Of a DNA stretch of 64,000 nucleotides, positions 26,621 through 39,633 are shown one piece after another. The translations under genes were made by a program, and so were the position numbers. The number at the start of each line of letters is the position of its first letter. Position 1 is the first letter of the stretch. The notes below the pieces were generated by a model. The model had not been told where the DNA came from, ran no database searches, and worked only from the letters and a program-made list of their open reading frames with translations. The DNA is from Acanthochlamys bracteata (taxonomy: Eukaryota > Streptophyta > Magnoliopsida > Pandanales > Velloziaceae), in contig CM034129.1 of the NCBI GenBank assembly GCA_019914995.1, positions 1,997,725 through 2,061,724 of the forward strand. Direction: 5' to 3'.

Positions 26621-28660
26621 AAACGTTCTTTATTTAAATAATTCTTCTTTCTTTTTTCTTTCTTCTTCCCCTTGTTCCTGTTCTGCTACTACTCATGATC
26701 TGGGATACTGTAGCAAAAGCACTTGCGTTAAAAAAGAAAACAAAAAATTGTTAATATAAATAAATTACTCGCACGCTCTTGTCGTTTTGCCGATAAAGTT
26801 AAAATGTAAAAATCTGTGAAATTTTGTGTTAAAAAAATAAAAGATGAAGAAATCCCTCAATTATTGAAAGATGGTAACGAACAGTAAGAAGTTATCGACT
26901 TTCGAGTCCACCGCTCTCGGTTTCCATCGGTCTCTCTCAGTCCATCTGTACCACAATTATCCAATTAGTTAAATAGTGATTAATGTAAGACAAACAGTTA
27001 TAACAAGCGTATTTCAGTCTTTAAGGAAGTGTTTGAAGTCGGCAGAACTCTATTTTTTTCCGTCAGAATTAAAATTTTATTAATTTTTTATATTTTAATT
27101 ATAAATAAAATTAAAATTTTAATTTTTAATTTTATATAAATAAAATTTAAGTTCTACTTATTTATTTTTTTTAATTTACTTTAAAAAAAAATTAATTAAA
27201 ATATAAAAATTAAATTTTATTTTTAACTTATTTTTTAAAAAAAAATTTATTTTATATATTTCACTTTCACAAGATATTTAAAACACGCCCTGAGAATCAT
27301 ATAAACTAATTTAATGGACTCATCTTGCAACAAGACGGAATTACAGAACGGACGGTGCAGATCAATCTACACTTGCACGGGATGGTAGGAACGAGACAAG
27401 AAGGCGTGAGATGGATAGAACGGTAATTCAGGTAAAGTGTTTGTACTTCCTTGCATATATAAAATAGGTTTCGGAAAAATGGGCTAATGGGCACCGAAAA
27501 CGGGAATAAAAGAGATCTGAACCGTTGGATCGAAAAGTGGGAAATAACTGACGGTTCATGTGATAAAGGGTGTGCATGTGCGACGCTATTGCAATGGCAT
27601 TATGCGGAGCTGTGAAATGGTACCGCTTACAAATAAAATATTAATATTAATCTGTCACGCGTTGGCTATTAATAAGTCGAATAACTTATATTAATATATA
27701 AAATATTACTATTGATCAAATCAATCAAATTAACAATTTTTAATAATTTATTATTGTGTGTTTCGATACACGAATTTTATTTTATTAAATTTTAAATTCA
27801 CAATAATTTATATATTTTAAATAAAAAATTTAAAATTTTATTTTCATACGAAAATTTTAGTTTTAATTTTATTAGTTATATATTTTTTAATATAATTATA
27901 TTTTTTAAATTTTAATATATTTTTAGAAATTATTAAAATATAAATACTGAATTTTATTTTTATTTTATTTTAAAAAATTTACTTTCTATTTTTTATATTT
28001 ATAAAATTTAATTATAAATATTTTAAAAAAAGCACTTTAATAAACGAGTCGGTGAGGTAGACGTGAGTTTCACAGAACGTGATCGAAGTATTTGTACTGA
28101 TGATGACTGACTGACTTTAGATGCTTTGATCTCTCTTATTCCACGTGCTGTTTATGTATGAGATCAGTGTTTTGTCAACATGAATTATTATAATTAGTAA
28201 ATGTGGAAATCAAAACATTTTACATTTCAACTTCATAGAATTAGAAGGATAAAATCATTAATGATAAAAGCAAATCAACCAACAGTGATTTCAACGTATA
28301 GGTGTAATCTATTTGGAATATTTCATATGTGCAAAACTTTTTAGGAAGCCTTGTAAGTCAACAATTATATACCACCAACCATATAAAACCTTAAACACAT
28401 AATACCACTTTTTTGACCTTCATATATAAAAGCATTGAATCGTGCGGAGCCGCCCAAAAATTCATCCCACTTCTAAATGCAATCCACGTCATCAATCAGG
28501 AGCGCACGTGCTGACATACATGAAACACGTGTGTGGACCGCAATGGTTTTCCATCGTAGCCCATGGACCAGTTTGATATTTTTGTTTTCCTTCGACTCGA
28601 AATTCAAGCAACTAATTTGTTGTGTACGCAAAACACGTTCGCGAGTGTGGCGAGGAATAA
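26621..28660. other. Gene-poor AT-rich spacer
   Basis: Upstream of ARF6. Beyond the C/T-rich core (26.56-26.7 kb) there are blocks of A/T homopolymers (27.05-27.28 and 27.7-28.05 kb) separated by ordinary sequence. No gene-length ORF, tRNA or rRNA was recognised. Several CACGTG/ACGTG motifs occur at 28.49-28.54 kb without an obvious gene to control. Confidence 0.55.
27018..27295. mobile_element. MITE-like AT-rich element
   Basis: The left end reads CTTTAAGGAAGTGTTTGAAG. The reverse complement of the right end reads CTCAGGGCGTGTTTTAAATA. They share an (A)AGG..GTGTTT core, with the same (G)GGCGTGTTT terminal signature seen in the 17.2-18.0 kb cluster. The interior is almost pure A/T. Confidence 0.4.
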
Positions 28661-28680
28661 CAGTGAGCAATGGGTAGCAC

Positions 28681-28747
28681 ATGAAGTGTAGGACCGTGGA
28701 GCTGGGAAGGGCATTGTACGTGTTCGATCAAATGCCCAAGAGAAGTA
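28681..28747 (+). pseudogene. Short PPR-repeat relic
   Basis: About 22 codons read MKCRTVELGRALYVFDQMPK followed by R. This resembles the helical core of a plant P/PLS pentatricopeptide motif (KCG..E.AR.VFDQMP.R). An in-frame stop lies just upstream and another soon after, and no further repeat units were recognised. It is probably a decayed fragment of a PPR gene, but the match is short and could be chance. Confidence 0.35.
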
Positions 28748-30797
28748 AGTTCCCATTAAAACTTCTCTGTTGACAAACAGAGTGCTGGCTTATACTTGTT
28801 CATATTGTTCCATCTCCCTCGAATAGAGGAGTGTGCACATTCAAACAGCTCATGACTTGTAATAAAAATTTTAGGTCTTTAATCAAAGCTGCTTTAGTGG
28901 TCGCCATCACTGGAACATATCTTAGTCCTTTTCTTTCCGCATTATAAACCCCCATATGCTCACTCATAGATTGAACAGTTCAACGTTGGTACTACACCTG
29001 AAGTTTAGGCTTGAAAATTTTTCGAAAAAATAATTTTTAAAAGATAAATATTCAATAAATTTATAAAAGTATATATAAAAAATTTATTTAAAGATAATTT
29101 CTTTTGCGAATTACTATTTAGTAAACAAAACTCATGATTATTAAGATTGTAGAAACTTCTGCCATGAAATCATTTTTTATGCTGTATTTCTGAAATCTAG
29201 ATACTTTAGAGTTGGAAAAAGTTAGGAACAAAGAAAATTTTATTCTAGCAAAAGACGATAAGATAGAATTTTGTTAAAATCTGTTAGATATTGTAATCAA
29301 ATTGAGGCCAACGAAAATGAGATGCAAGCAATTAATGTCAATTTTACAAAAGTTGGGGTGGGTTTGTGGAACAAAGAGAACATCATCCACTATCAATTTG
29401 CTATTTTAGATGCGTAGACCCCATTTTAGAAATCATAAAGATACGGGAAAAAAATTCCAATAATAACATAATTATAATTATAACAAACAAATATCAAGTA
29501 ATGTGTTAGACAATGACACCACTAAGTATCATCAAGTTAATTAATTGTCTCTTAAGCACCTAGCACTGGAATAACTGAGCCAACAGTCCTCTCTGTGCTT
29601 GACTTCTTTTTGTTCATTTCATTCATTCATGTCTCTCCATTCTGCAGCATCTCTTCTTTGCATACCCAGTTAAACAAAACAAAAAACAAGACAAACGTTT
29701 TAATTTCTTTCTGTTGATTACTACTTAAGAGACATTGATTTTAGTATTTTCTCCCGAGGACCACTGCTTAGTAGAATTACTCGAGAGGTTAACAGTATTG
29801 ATGAATAGACAAGTTCATTTTGCAGGAAACATTCATTGATCTGAAAAACTTGAAAAGTTGTCTACAGAAAAACAATGAAATGCGGTACAAGAAAAGTTGA
29901 TGAGATCCATTGATGTATGGACCACTGATGAGTGCCCATAAAATCAAACAGAACATGAACAGAACCTGACCTAATTAACAACACTCTCTGTTTCTTCAGT
30001 TCTATAACATTATGTATTGATTGATGCGCGAGTTGGAGGTGTGCACCGAATCAACAAGTATATATAGATAAGAATATAAGATTAGAATCATGAGAAGATT
30101 AGATTTTGGAGCCATCCATATAACATGGAAAGGGAGGTGATGGGCATGTAGGACCTGGAACAACAACTGTGCTTGCCAGATAAGTCTTTGCTTTCCTTTG
30201 CGTGTATGTGTCAGGGATGCATGAAGAGCGCCAGCACCCAGCACCAGCAGTCTTATCTTTCTTCTCCAGCTATTATTACACAGTAGAAACTATGTATATA
30301 TTCATTTCCATCATAGATTGACCAACACGAATGAGTTAAATAAATGAATTGAGGTGTTTCGGAGGGAACATATTTCCATCGCGTAAGTCAATACTTCAAG
30401 GTATAAACAGGTTTTGTTTATTTAATTCAACTGGCCGTTGTTAATTTTGTTTAGGTAAGAATTCCTTTTTTTTTTTAGGAAAAATGAAATTTATAGTACC
30501 ATATCAAAATTGTTACTTGGATTCATGTTCACTTTTGGTGTGTCATCGAGCTCTGAAATTCAGTTGTGGGCTCTGAAACTTTGTAAATATGCTTAGGCCC
30601 AGAAAAGGTTTTGGGCTTCAAAATGTTATCTGCGTTTGCCAGCTCGTGTTTCGTCTTTCAGATAAAACAGAAACCTGAGCCATTGCCAAATTCACTTCTC
30701 TCTGCCCTGTTTCTGCACGCCAAACTGTTCGAAGAAATTCCGCTCGGAAGATGCTAACCTCGATGAAGATTATTAGCTAGAGATCGAAAAGAGAATC
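28748..30797. other. Intergenic region upstream of HEMERA
   Basis: A mostly A+T-rich spacer with no recognised gene apart from one orphan exon-like ORF listed separately. The last about 200 bp before 30798 include the HEMERA 5' UTR and promoter. I saw no repeats with clear ends. Confidence 0.5.
30099..30269 (-). other. Orphan exon-like ORF, Cys/Pro-rich C-terminus (unrecognised)
   Basis: On the minus strand an acceptor-like TAATAG is followed by a 56-codon open frame ending in TAA. It begins LEKKDKTAGAGCWRSSC, contains PGPTCPSPPFPC, and ends YMDGSKI. It has four cysteines and no usable internal start, so it would need an upstream exon. None was visible in 30.27-30.7 kb. The composition is more gene-like than its surroundings. 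I do not recognise a family. It may be the last exon of a small secreted peptide gene, a relic, or chance. Confidence 0.2.
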
Positions 30798-33700
30798 ATG
30801 GCTTGTTTATCGTCATCAACCGCGTGGATCTTTCGCGGTATGTGTTCCCATTTTCTTTTCAACTATAACATAATTATGTGGAGTATTGTGATGCTCATTT
30901 CTGTTAAAATCACCTTTTTTTTTTGGTGGTACCCAGATGGAAATTCAGCTTGTTATTTCGAACCTGATGCTTACTCAAATGGAAAATCTTTGTCTTGTAA
31001 GCTCCAGGTGCGCATTTGGTTTTCCACAGGCCGTCAGTAGACTATTAAGAGAAAGCAAAGTGTAATGCTAATGCTGATTTTTTGTTAATTTGCTTTGAAT
31101 TTGAGTAAATTTCAGAGTGAATTTCTGAGCCGATGCTGTACCAAGAGCATAAAAATTATCGTAAGGCAGAATGGAAGAAAGCTTGGATCACTGGCTAGAA
31201 TTAAGTGTGCGAGGAAAGATGGGCAGTTTGATCCATCGTCAGTCGAGCCTCCCCCATATCATGTTTACATGGATTCTACATCAGGTCAGCTTGAGCCTGC
31301 CTCTGGGGCACGGGCAAGTATTCCCGGGAAAGAGTATTGGCCTGAAGGTACTGCTAACAGGGTGCAGGCAGCAAGGGCTCCTGAACCTGTTGGTAAGTCC
31401 AAAGGGAAGCCGTCATACGGTAAGAACCCGGGGAGCAGAAGGAAGAAGTATAAAGGGAGTGCAGCCTCTTCTGACGTTGCGGAGGCAAGTAAAGAGCCAA
31501 GGGAGACTTTGCTTCCTGAGCTTGAAGGAAATTCTGAAGAAGCTGCTGATGAAATGAGGGATCGTTCAACAGAATTTGTCATATATCAGTCTGAGGGCCA
31601 TATAGAGGAGGAAAATCTCACTTCATTTGAGATGGATAAGAAACTGGGACGACCACATCCTTTTATTGATCCAGCAATTGAGAAGCCCATTGAAGAATCA
31701 AAATCGAGTGAAGAGCTATGGTGGAATTGGAGAAAGCCTGATAAGGAGCAGTGGTCAAGATGGCAGAGGCGGCGGCCGGATGTCGACACGGTCAGTACCA
31801 TTTAGTGACTTAATTATGTGAGATGAGTGCTAACTTGTTTGGTCTATGTTCTAACACATGTGAAAATCTTAAAATTCTGCAGGTTTTTGCAAAGGCAATG
31901 GCTGAAACAGGTCAAATAAATTTGTATGGTGATCATCCAAGTTTGACCGAGACTGCTCTTGCTAGAGCAAGGAGGCATGTCTTAAAAGAAGAGAGGTAGG
32001 AATCTGCAGACTGTTATAGATAATTGATTATTGCATGTTACATGCAGTTTATCTAGGACCAAGATGCACCTTTTAACTGATGCATGAATTTCTTGTTAGT
32101 TTTCTCAGTAGTTGGTTATTACTCTGTCTACCATCTATTGGTCTTTGTTGCTCTTGTTGCTTAATTAATATTGCAGCCCAAAGGTGAAGGTGTTTTCCAT
32201 GCTTAGATATTGGTTTAGGAAAACTGATATCTTATGGTGGAGCTGGTATTGATTTCTTGTTTACTTCAACCTAAGGTTACAAGCTGAAAAAAGGAGGCTG
32301 GAAGAAGTCGGACCTATAGCTTACTACTCAGAATGGGTCAAGGCTTGGACTCGAGATACTTCACGTGAGGCTGTGCACAAGCACTATGAAGAAACGGGTG
32401 AAGACGAGAATACTCAACTGATCAATATGTTCATGCACCAAACTGCCGAAGAATACCGCATCATGATGGGGACTGACATTCGCGTTCGGCGTGATCCGCT
32501 GGCAATGCGCATGCGGGAGGATCAGATAAAAGAGAGTATGCTTTTTATCTTACTACTATCACCTTCTTTTAGCTAGTTTCATTTCAGTGATGTGATTGTA
32601 TGTTAGGTTATTTAAATGCATACTTATAATAGTTTCAGTCTTTTTGGTGTTGTAGTTATTCTATCCCCCATTTTGCATATGTTTTCTATAAGTTTACGCA
32701 TCCAAAAGATCACAAGCTGATTAAGAATAGGCCACTAGACATGCATAGAGAACTTAGAGCGTACGATTTTCACCTCACTGTATTTTCCTTGGTTTGTATC
32801 TGGATGAGAGCTAGAAAACTCTGTGTGGACTTGTAAGCTCCAGTTTCTGTCAGCTAATGAATTAATTAAGGATTGTGTTGATCCTTATAACTCTTTTCAG
32901 TTTGGGGCGGGGATCCAGTTTATCCAACTGTGAATTACATTCAAGATCCAGACGAAGTTATAGATTACAGAGGTCCTGATTTTCATGAGCCCACACCAAA
33001 CATGTTGGCTTATCTTATGGAGGTAAATGTGATTAGGCACCTCAGTCTAAATTTTTGTTTTCAGTTCTTTTTTGTCTAGTATTTGAGCCTTATCTGATAA
33101 TAGGAAGAAGGGCTTTCTGTTAAAACATGATCTTGCTCCCTCTTATTCACGAGTGTTACTCTGGACCAAAATATAAAAGCTGAGTTGGAAGGCAACCTGA
33201 TGAAATTGCTGGCAGTGTTGTAAACCTGAATCTGTGTGTTTGCTTGTTAATGACTTGGTTCCAAAAGTATTCAAATAAAGCAGCTCCTCTGTGTTCTTGC
33301 AATTTGTCTTCATTGTATACTTGTATGTCACAAGTTCCCATACGTATATATAACTTAAATTTTAGCTTACTAGCTTCTGTTAGTTATTATCATCCAAGTA
33401 AATAGATGCTTCGTGGAAGTTATACATATTTTACTTGGACAAGAAAATCCTCTTATACATCTTTTTCTTTTTTCTCCGATGTAAATGCATTAATAACAGC
33501 AAGGAAAAATTATACCAAGAGAGGAGCTAGAGAAACTTTTGGCTAAAGAAAAGACTCAAGAACTCGAGGCAAGCACTCATGTCTTATTTCACTGTCCTGC
33601 TAAATTGTCTATTAAACATTGGATGCTTAATCTCCTACATTTGAAGCCTAAAAGATGCTTCTTACTTCAATGCAGGTCACTGATATGGATGATGCTATGG

Positions 33701-34428
33701 CCAGTGCAGTTGACATTGGTGAGAATGATGTGAGTGGCAGATGTATCTTTAGTTGACATATTGCACAGTTGATACATCTTTTCTTCATCCTTGTTTAAAT
33801 TGATTGTAATTGTACTTGGTACTACTGTCATGGTGTATCTGCAACCTTTCCTTTCTGAAAACTGTTGATAATTTGTTTGATACATATTTTGTAGGATGAA
33901 GAAGATACTGCCAATGTGGATGACGAAGACGAGGAGAAAATTACGCGCCATTGGAGTGTTCTCAAGAGCAACCCTGAACTTCGGAAATCAAAGGTAATTG
34001 GGTTATTCGCTGCATATTATACTTGAATTTGCTTGAAAAGATTTTTTGGTTTTGGATTTTGGCAGAAATTTAAAACCTCTGTAGTGTTATGTAAATCCTT
34101 TAACTTGAAAGTTATTAGATCGTGTTGAAATTCTGAAATGATTATTATTTTGCCATCTGACTTGTTTGTAAGTGAAAGGGCCAAGCCCAACTTCTCATGA
34201 CAGTTATAAATTTCTTAGAGAACTTAGGAGTGGCATCTGATGCTCTTACTACATGCAAGGTTTACACAATAGGAGTAGTAGATACGTTGTCTTTGTGTTA
34301 CTCTGATAGGCTTTCTTTTTCTCCTCAAGGAAAAACCAAAGAAGAAAGATGCAATGTCATTGGAGGAAGCTATAGATGATTCAGAGAACTTAACTGATTT
34401 TCTAATGGACTTTGATGAAGAAGAATGA
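30798..34428 (+). CDS. HMR: HEMERA / pTAC12 (PAP5)
   Basis: Ten exons: 30798-30837, 30937-31007, 31116-31790, 31883-31995, 32276-32535, 32901-33022, 33500-33568, 33676-33729, 33895-33993 and 34330-34428. They total 1602 nt, or 533 residues, near Arabidopsis HEMERA (about 527). The protein is dual-targeted. In chloroplasts it is an essential subunit associated with the plastid-encoded RNA polymerase. In nuclei it acts in phytochrome signalling by promoting PIF degradation and transcription. Visible features: an N-terminal plastid transit-like region, a basic cluster SRRKKYKG (about residue 145), a conserved central part (EELWWNWRKPDKEQWSRWQ; IWGGDPVYPTVNYIQDPDE), an acidic stretch (DDEEDTANVDDEDEE), and a C-terminal LTDFLMDFDEEE. 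The last matches the nine-residue-type transactivation domain described for HEMERA. Intron 7 has a GC donor (GAG|GCAAGC). Confidence 0.95.
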
Positions 34429-35471
34429 AAAGGTTTCTTGCTCTGGAGCTCAGAAATCAATCAAACTGTTGAACTGTGATCCATCAGGTATCACTATAAA
34501 TTGTTATTCATGCAATCTTGTAAATTATGTGTGACATCAAACCTTATTAGTTTCCTCTGTATTACAATGCTAGGGTGGAAAGCTTGCCAGTTTTGTTTCA
34601 GGCAAGACAGCGCACCGAGAATCATTAACTTCTGATATATGGAGGGACAAGAAGCAGGAAGAACTGGGACTTCAATGTATCCCTGACATAAAGTTCAGTA
34701 TCAATTATTTGAATCAATGACCTATTATCGCAAAAGTTATTCATTGCATAAATGCTGCTGGGCCAATTCTTTTACCAAGTTATCAATCAAACAAAGATCA
34801 GATTTTCAGGTTAATTCTCTAAACAATGCCTACTCACGAGAAGGTTCTGCACATTCTTCTTGGTCATGATCCTTGGAGATAGATGATCCTGTCACCCGTT
34901 GTAAGGTAGATCCAAAACTCAAGGAGCTCATTAAGCCCGGAAGCGAGTTCACAAGAATGCTGCTCATGAATCAATGGTATTCTGACATGTTCTTATTCGT
35001 CTTCTGTTTCACTGCTCTATGTTTAATTTACGAATCACTTTCGAATTTGAGAAGAACATATATAACTCAATCGAGAGGTGAATGCATTCAGTTAACTTCT
35101 ATTCTCTATATATATATATATATATACATTATTTACTTCTTCATGTATACATGTACTCAATCTCTATCGCTTAAGCAATCATACCTGTCCGTCGCGTGAA
35201 CTTCCCTTCATCTTTTTCTATTAGCACTTATTATTTATAATTTTAGAAGCCCGCTGCGGCAATTACGATAACCTTCTAGTCAAATCCTTACACTCTTTCT
35301 TTCTCGGGTTAACACAAAATCCAAAACCAATCAATTAATTAAACCCAAATCTTATTAATTCATTTATTAATTAAACTAAAAAATTGTTTGGTTTCTATTT
35401 TTTTTATTTTTTAAATTCATGGCAGCTGCTGCCGTCGTCGTCGTCGTTGTTCTTCCATTTTAGTTGCAACG
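34429..35471. other. HEMERA 3' UTR and spacer upstream of GALT2-like gene
   Basis: After the HEMERA stop the sequence includes a probable 3' UTR to about 34.7 kb. A possible UTR intron donor near 34.48 kb is uncertain. Two short ORFs (34830-34890 and 34873-35199) have no recognisable similarity. A (TA)n run of about 20 bp lies near 35.11 kb. The CGTCGT-rich stretch just before 35472 is probably the 5' leader of the next gene. Confidence 0.5.
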
Positions 35472-38400
35472 ATGAAGCGCGCGAAGAGCGTGGAGTTTCT
35501 CGGCGGGCGTTGGCGTCACCGGCGGCTTCTGTCCCACGGACTCCTTGCCCTCGCTGCACTTTATCTTCTCTTCATCTCCGCCAAGTTCCGCCACTTCCTC
35601 GAGATCGGTGCCGCTCTGAGCGGCGACGATCACTCCTTCTCTTCTCTGAGCGGAGACCATAACTCTTTCTCTTCTCTCGATCACCCTCTCTATCTCCCTC
35701 CTTCACTCCACCGCCGTCTCGAACACTCTTCTTCTTCTTCTTCTTCTCAACAAACATCAACAACCGCTCATGTTCAAAAACAAACCCCTCAAATCCGCCC
35801 GTTCAAACCTGTCCGCAGCCGGATATCGCCGGAATTTCTTCGCCGAACGACTCAAACACAGCTAGAAAAATGGGCGGAGGAAGCGTGGTCTCTAGGGCTA
35901 AAGGCATGGGACGAAATGATTCGTTTAGGTGATGACGTTGGTGCAGCCACCGTTCTCGATGGAAAGCCTGAATCTTGCCCTTCTTCGGTTTCGATGGATT
36001 CGCACGAGCCTTTAGGGATTGAAGGGGAGCGATTGATGTTTCTTCCTTGCGGATTGGCGGCGGGGAGTTCGGTCACGGTGGTTGGGACGCCGCAGGATGC
36101 GCACCCGGAGTATGTTCCGCAGTTGGCGAGGTTGCGGGGAGGAGATGGAACGGTGATGGTGGCGCAGTTCATGGTGGAGTTGCAAGGGTTGAAGGCTGTT
36201 GATGGGGAGGACCCACCCAAGATTCTGCATCTTAATCCTAGGATTAGAGGAGATTGGAGTAGAAGGCCAGTTATAGAGCACAATACTTGCTATAGAATGC
36301 AGTGGGGAAAAGCAATGCGGTGTGACGGGATGCCTTCCAGCGATGAGGATGATACTGGTAATAAGTTTGTCTCTATTAGGAATCCATTGTATTTTTTTGG
36401 CAGTAACACATTTATGCTAGCAGCTTGGTTATAACTTTGATAATTTGGTTGACAACACTGGTAAAAGTTGCCTTGGATTCAGCAAGAAAATTTTCAGATG
36501 TAATATGTCCTCCTGCTTGCACTCAAGAAGAGTATTTAGTAATTTGCAGATAAATATGATTTAGGTATTGCTAAAGAAATTTCTCAATTGGTTGCTTTTT
36601 AAATCCATTGCAATCTGTTAACATAATGAACCACTTGAACATGAAACTTTGTGAGGGTCAGAAGATATCTGTCTATTTTCAACATTTATTGTTTGTTGCC
36701 CTTAGGTTCAGTAGCAGACATGACACATCTTTTTATCAATTTTATCTTCAGGATAGCATATCTGGCTAAAATATAGTATTTCAAATGCTTATTTTGGACA
36801 GTCGATGGTTTCAGCAAGTGTGAGAAATGGCAGCGTAGTGATATTGTTGACTCAAAAGACTCCAAAACAACATCTTGGTTACAGCGTTTCATAGGTCGTG
36901 CAAAGAAGCCGGAAATGACGTGGCCTTTCCCTTTTGTCGAGGGAAGGTTGTTTGTCTTAACAATTCAAGCTGGTGTTGAAGGATATCATATTTATGTGGG
37001 AGGTCGGCATATAACCTCATTCCCTTACCGCATGGTATGCCCTTCCGTTTCTTTCTTTTCTTTCCCAAGCACATTGCCTTGTTATAGGTATTAAGGATCT
37101 AACTGAAGTGACCAGCAGAAGGGAGTTCCTGACATTTTTTATAGAGTTGAAAGCTTTCTGAAAAGCTCAGAAATATGCATTATTCCAGATACATAGTGAT
37201 TTATTAAGCAATTTATTAAGCATTATTACCTCAGGAGTTCATTTCTTATAATTTACTCTGAACTTCATCCAGGGTTTTCCTCTTGAAGATGCAACTGGTT
37301 TGGCAGTTAAGGGAAATATTGATGTACATTCAGTATATGCAACCTCTCTTCCTACATCTCATCCAAGTTTTTCACATCAGCAAATACTGGAAATGTCAGA
37401 TAAATGGAAATCTGCTCCACTTCCAGAGGATCCTGTGTATCTTTTCATTGGCGTTTTGTCTGCCACTAACCACTTTGCTGAACGTATGGCTATTAGAAAA
37501 ACTTGGATGCAGTCTGCAGAAGTAAAATCATCAAATGTAGTGGCCCGCTTCTTTGTCGCACTTGTAAGTTTTGCATACTTCATTGGTTTTGTTGACGGAC
37601 AGTTTACATACTGAGATAATACTAACTCATGCATGCTTGTATCTTGTGTGTTTCTTCTTTTTTCACGAGTGGATCCGGTACTCTTGTATCATCTCCTCAT
37701 CAATACTTATAAGTCTTTTATAAAAAGGGCGTGAATCTATTGCCTTACTTTAGCTTTGAATCTATTTCTTAACTTTAGCATTTACAAAATGCTGTTGATG
37801 TTCTTCGTATGTGTGCAAAGTAGAATGTGCTAGCCTTTCATTTCTCAAGTTGTTCAAAGTAGGAACTGGAACTATCTTACTCTTTGCTCAGAATGCATTT
37901 CAAGAAAAGGAGTTGTTGAATGTTTAACGGAGAGGTGTTACATCTTGAATCTACAGTCAATATTTGATTGATTAGAAATTTGAACTTATGTCGTAGAAAG
38001 AACTTTTATTTGGTCTAATGTAGTGATTTCTGGAGAATCAGGTCCAGATAATACCAGGTTTGTTTATTGAGGACCCACAAGCAAGAATCAAGACCAAAGC
38101 TCATATGCTGGTTTTGGCACGGACAATCTATTCAAGTTTTCCTTGGAGTAGATACCTACTTCATCTAATGTCTTCAATTAAAGTTTGAAGCTTTAGACAT
38201 AGGAAGCTTGTTAATGCAATGGATTAATTCCTCTTTCACTATCTCCAACAGAGTAGCAGTCACCAATAAGTGTATTGGCCGTTCCACTTTCAAATTTTTG
38301 TCCAGACAAAAATTGCAGATTGAAAGTTACCAATATTTTACTTCAAAAACGAAACATGTATTCTTGGCTTTCTGTTAAACTCTAAGTGTGTGCCTGTGTT

Positions 38401-39633
38401 GTTTCGTTGCTATACATGTTTTTAACCACTTCGCTTGCTCGTCCCATACTGTTTATTTTTGCTTTCCTTATTTTCTCTCACCAACTTTGCATATGAGAGC
38501 GATAATTTAGATCTGTATGTATTGCATGTTACAGAACCCAAGGAAAGAGGTGAATGCGATGCTAAAGAAGGAAGCGGAGTTCTTTGGAGATATTGTCATT
38601 TTACCTTTTATGGATCGCTATGAATTGGTTGTCTTAAAGACTATTGCTATTTGTTACTATGGGGTGAGTTCCTTTGTTCTCATGAGCACTGTATACAGAT
38701 GTCATCTCTATAATCTTCAATTGGCTATAAGCTGATCATCAATTCCTGCAGGTTCACAATGTGACTGCTGCCTACATTATGAAAGGTGATGATGATACAT
38801 TTATTAGGGTGGACGTTGTGTTGAGAGAAATAAGAAACATTGCTCAGGATAAATCTCTCTACATGGGCAATCTTAATCTTATGCATAGGCCTCTAAGAAG
38901 TGGAAAATGGGCAGTCACATTTGAGGTAAGTCATTGGATTAGCTTGTTCAAAACCATCAATTTCCTCCTCCCATTTAATCTAAGAAGTACCACATCTCTG
39001 TTCCGTGTATGTAGGTTGATGACTAGTTTTTTCAGTTAAAATGCATTTTGGCAATGTAATAAGTAGACAGCAATATGAAGTTGTTCTCAGTAATTTATCT
39101 TCAATAGACTGAGCAAGAGATACTCAGGCATCCTCTGACCCGCCAGTTCTAATTCTAGTCTACGTGCGGTTAACATCAAATTGCTAAGTCATTAGAAGAA
39201 ATAAATCTGTGTTATGTCATTTTCCTATATATTTGCAGGAATGGCCTGAAGAGGTATACCCACCGTACGCCAATGGACCCGGATACATTATTTCAAGTGA
39301 TATTGCCAGATATGTTGACTCACAACATACTAATCAGAGTTTAAGAGTGAGATTCATCAGTGAAATAGTCTTATTTGTTGCAGCATATTTCATAAATCTG
39401 ACTTATTATTTTCAATATGATTATAGCTATTCAAGATGGAAGATGTAAGCATGGGCATGTGGGTTGAGCAGTTTAATGCCACTTCTACAGTCCAATATTC
39501 ACATAACTGGAAATTTTGCCAGTATGGATGCATGGAGAATTATTACACTGCTCATTACCAGTCACCAAGGCAGATGATTTGCCTATGGGATAAATTAGCA
39601 AGGGGGCGACCGCGTTGTTGTAATTTTAGATGA
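35472..39633 (+). CDS. GALT2: Hydroxyproline O-galactosyltransferase, GALT2-like (galectin + GT31)
   Basis: Seven exons: 35472-36357, 36802-37034, 37273-37563, 38535-38663, 38752-38925, 39239-39346 and 39427-39633. They give 2028 nt, or 675 residues, typical of this family. It is a type II Golgi membrane protein. It has a short basic N-terminus ([12 protein letters not shown]), one transmembrane anchor (about residues 20-40, [16 protein letters not shown]), a stem with a polyserine tract (about 88-95), a galectin-like domain (about 165-370), and a GT31 beta-1,3-galactosyltransferase domain (about 430-640). The metal-binding DDD sits at residues 526-528 (IMKGDDDTF). The enzyme adds the first galactose to hydroxyproline of arabinogalactan proteins using UDP-Gal. 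GALT2 is favoured over GALT3-6 mainly by synteny: the next genes match the order At4g21060-At4g21065-At4g21070. The frame is intact. Confidence 0.88.

Noticed and set aside
34873-35199. 108-codon ORF between HEMERA and GALT2
   Set aside because: It runs into a (TA)n-encoded Tyr/Ile repeat, has no recognisable domain and sits in UTR or spacer sequence.
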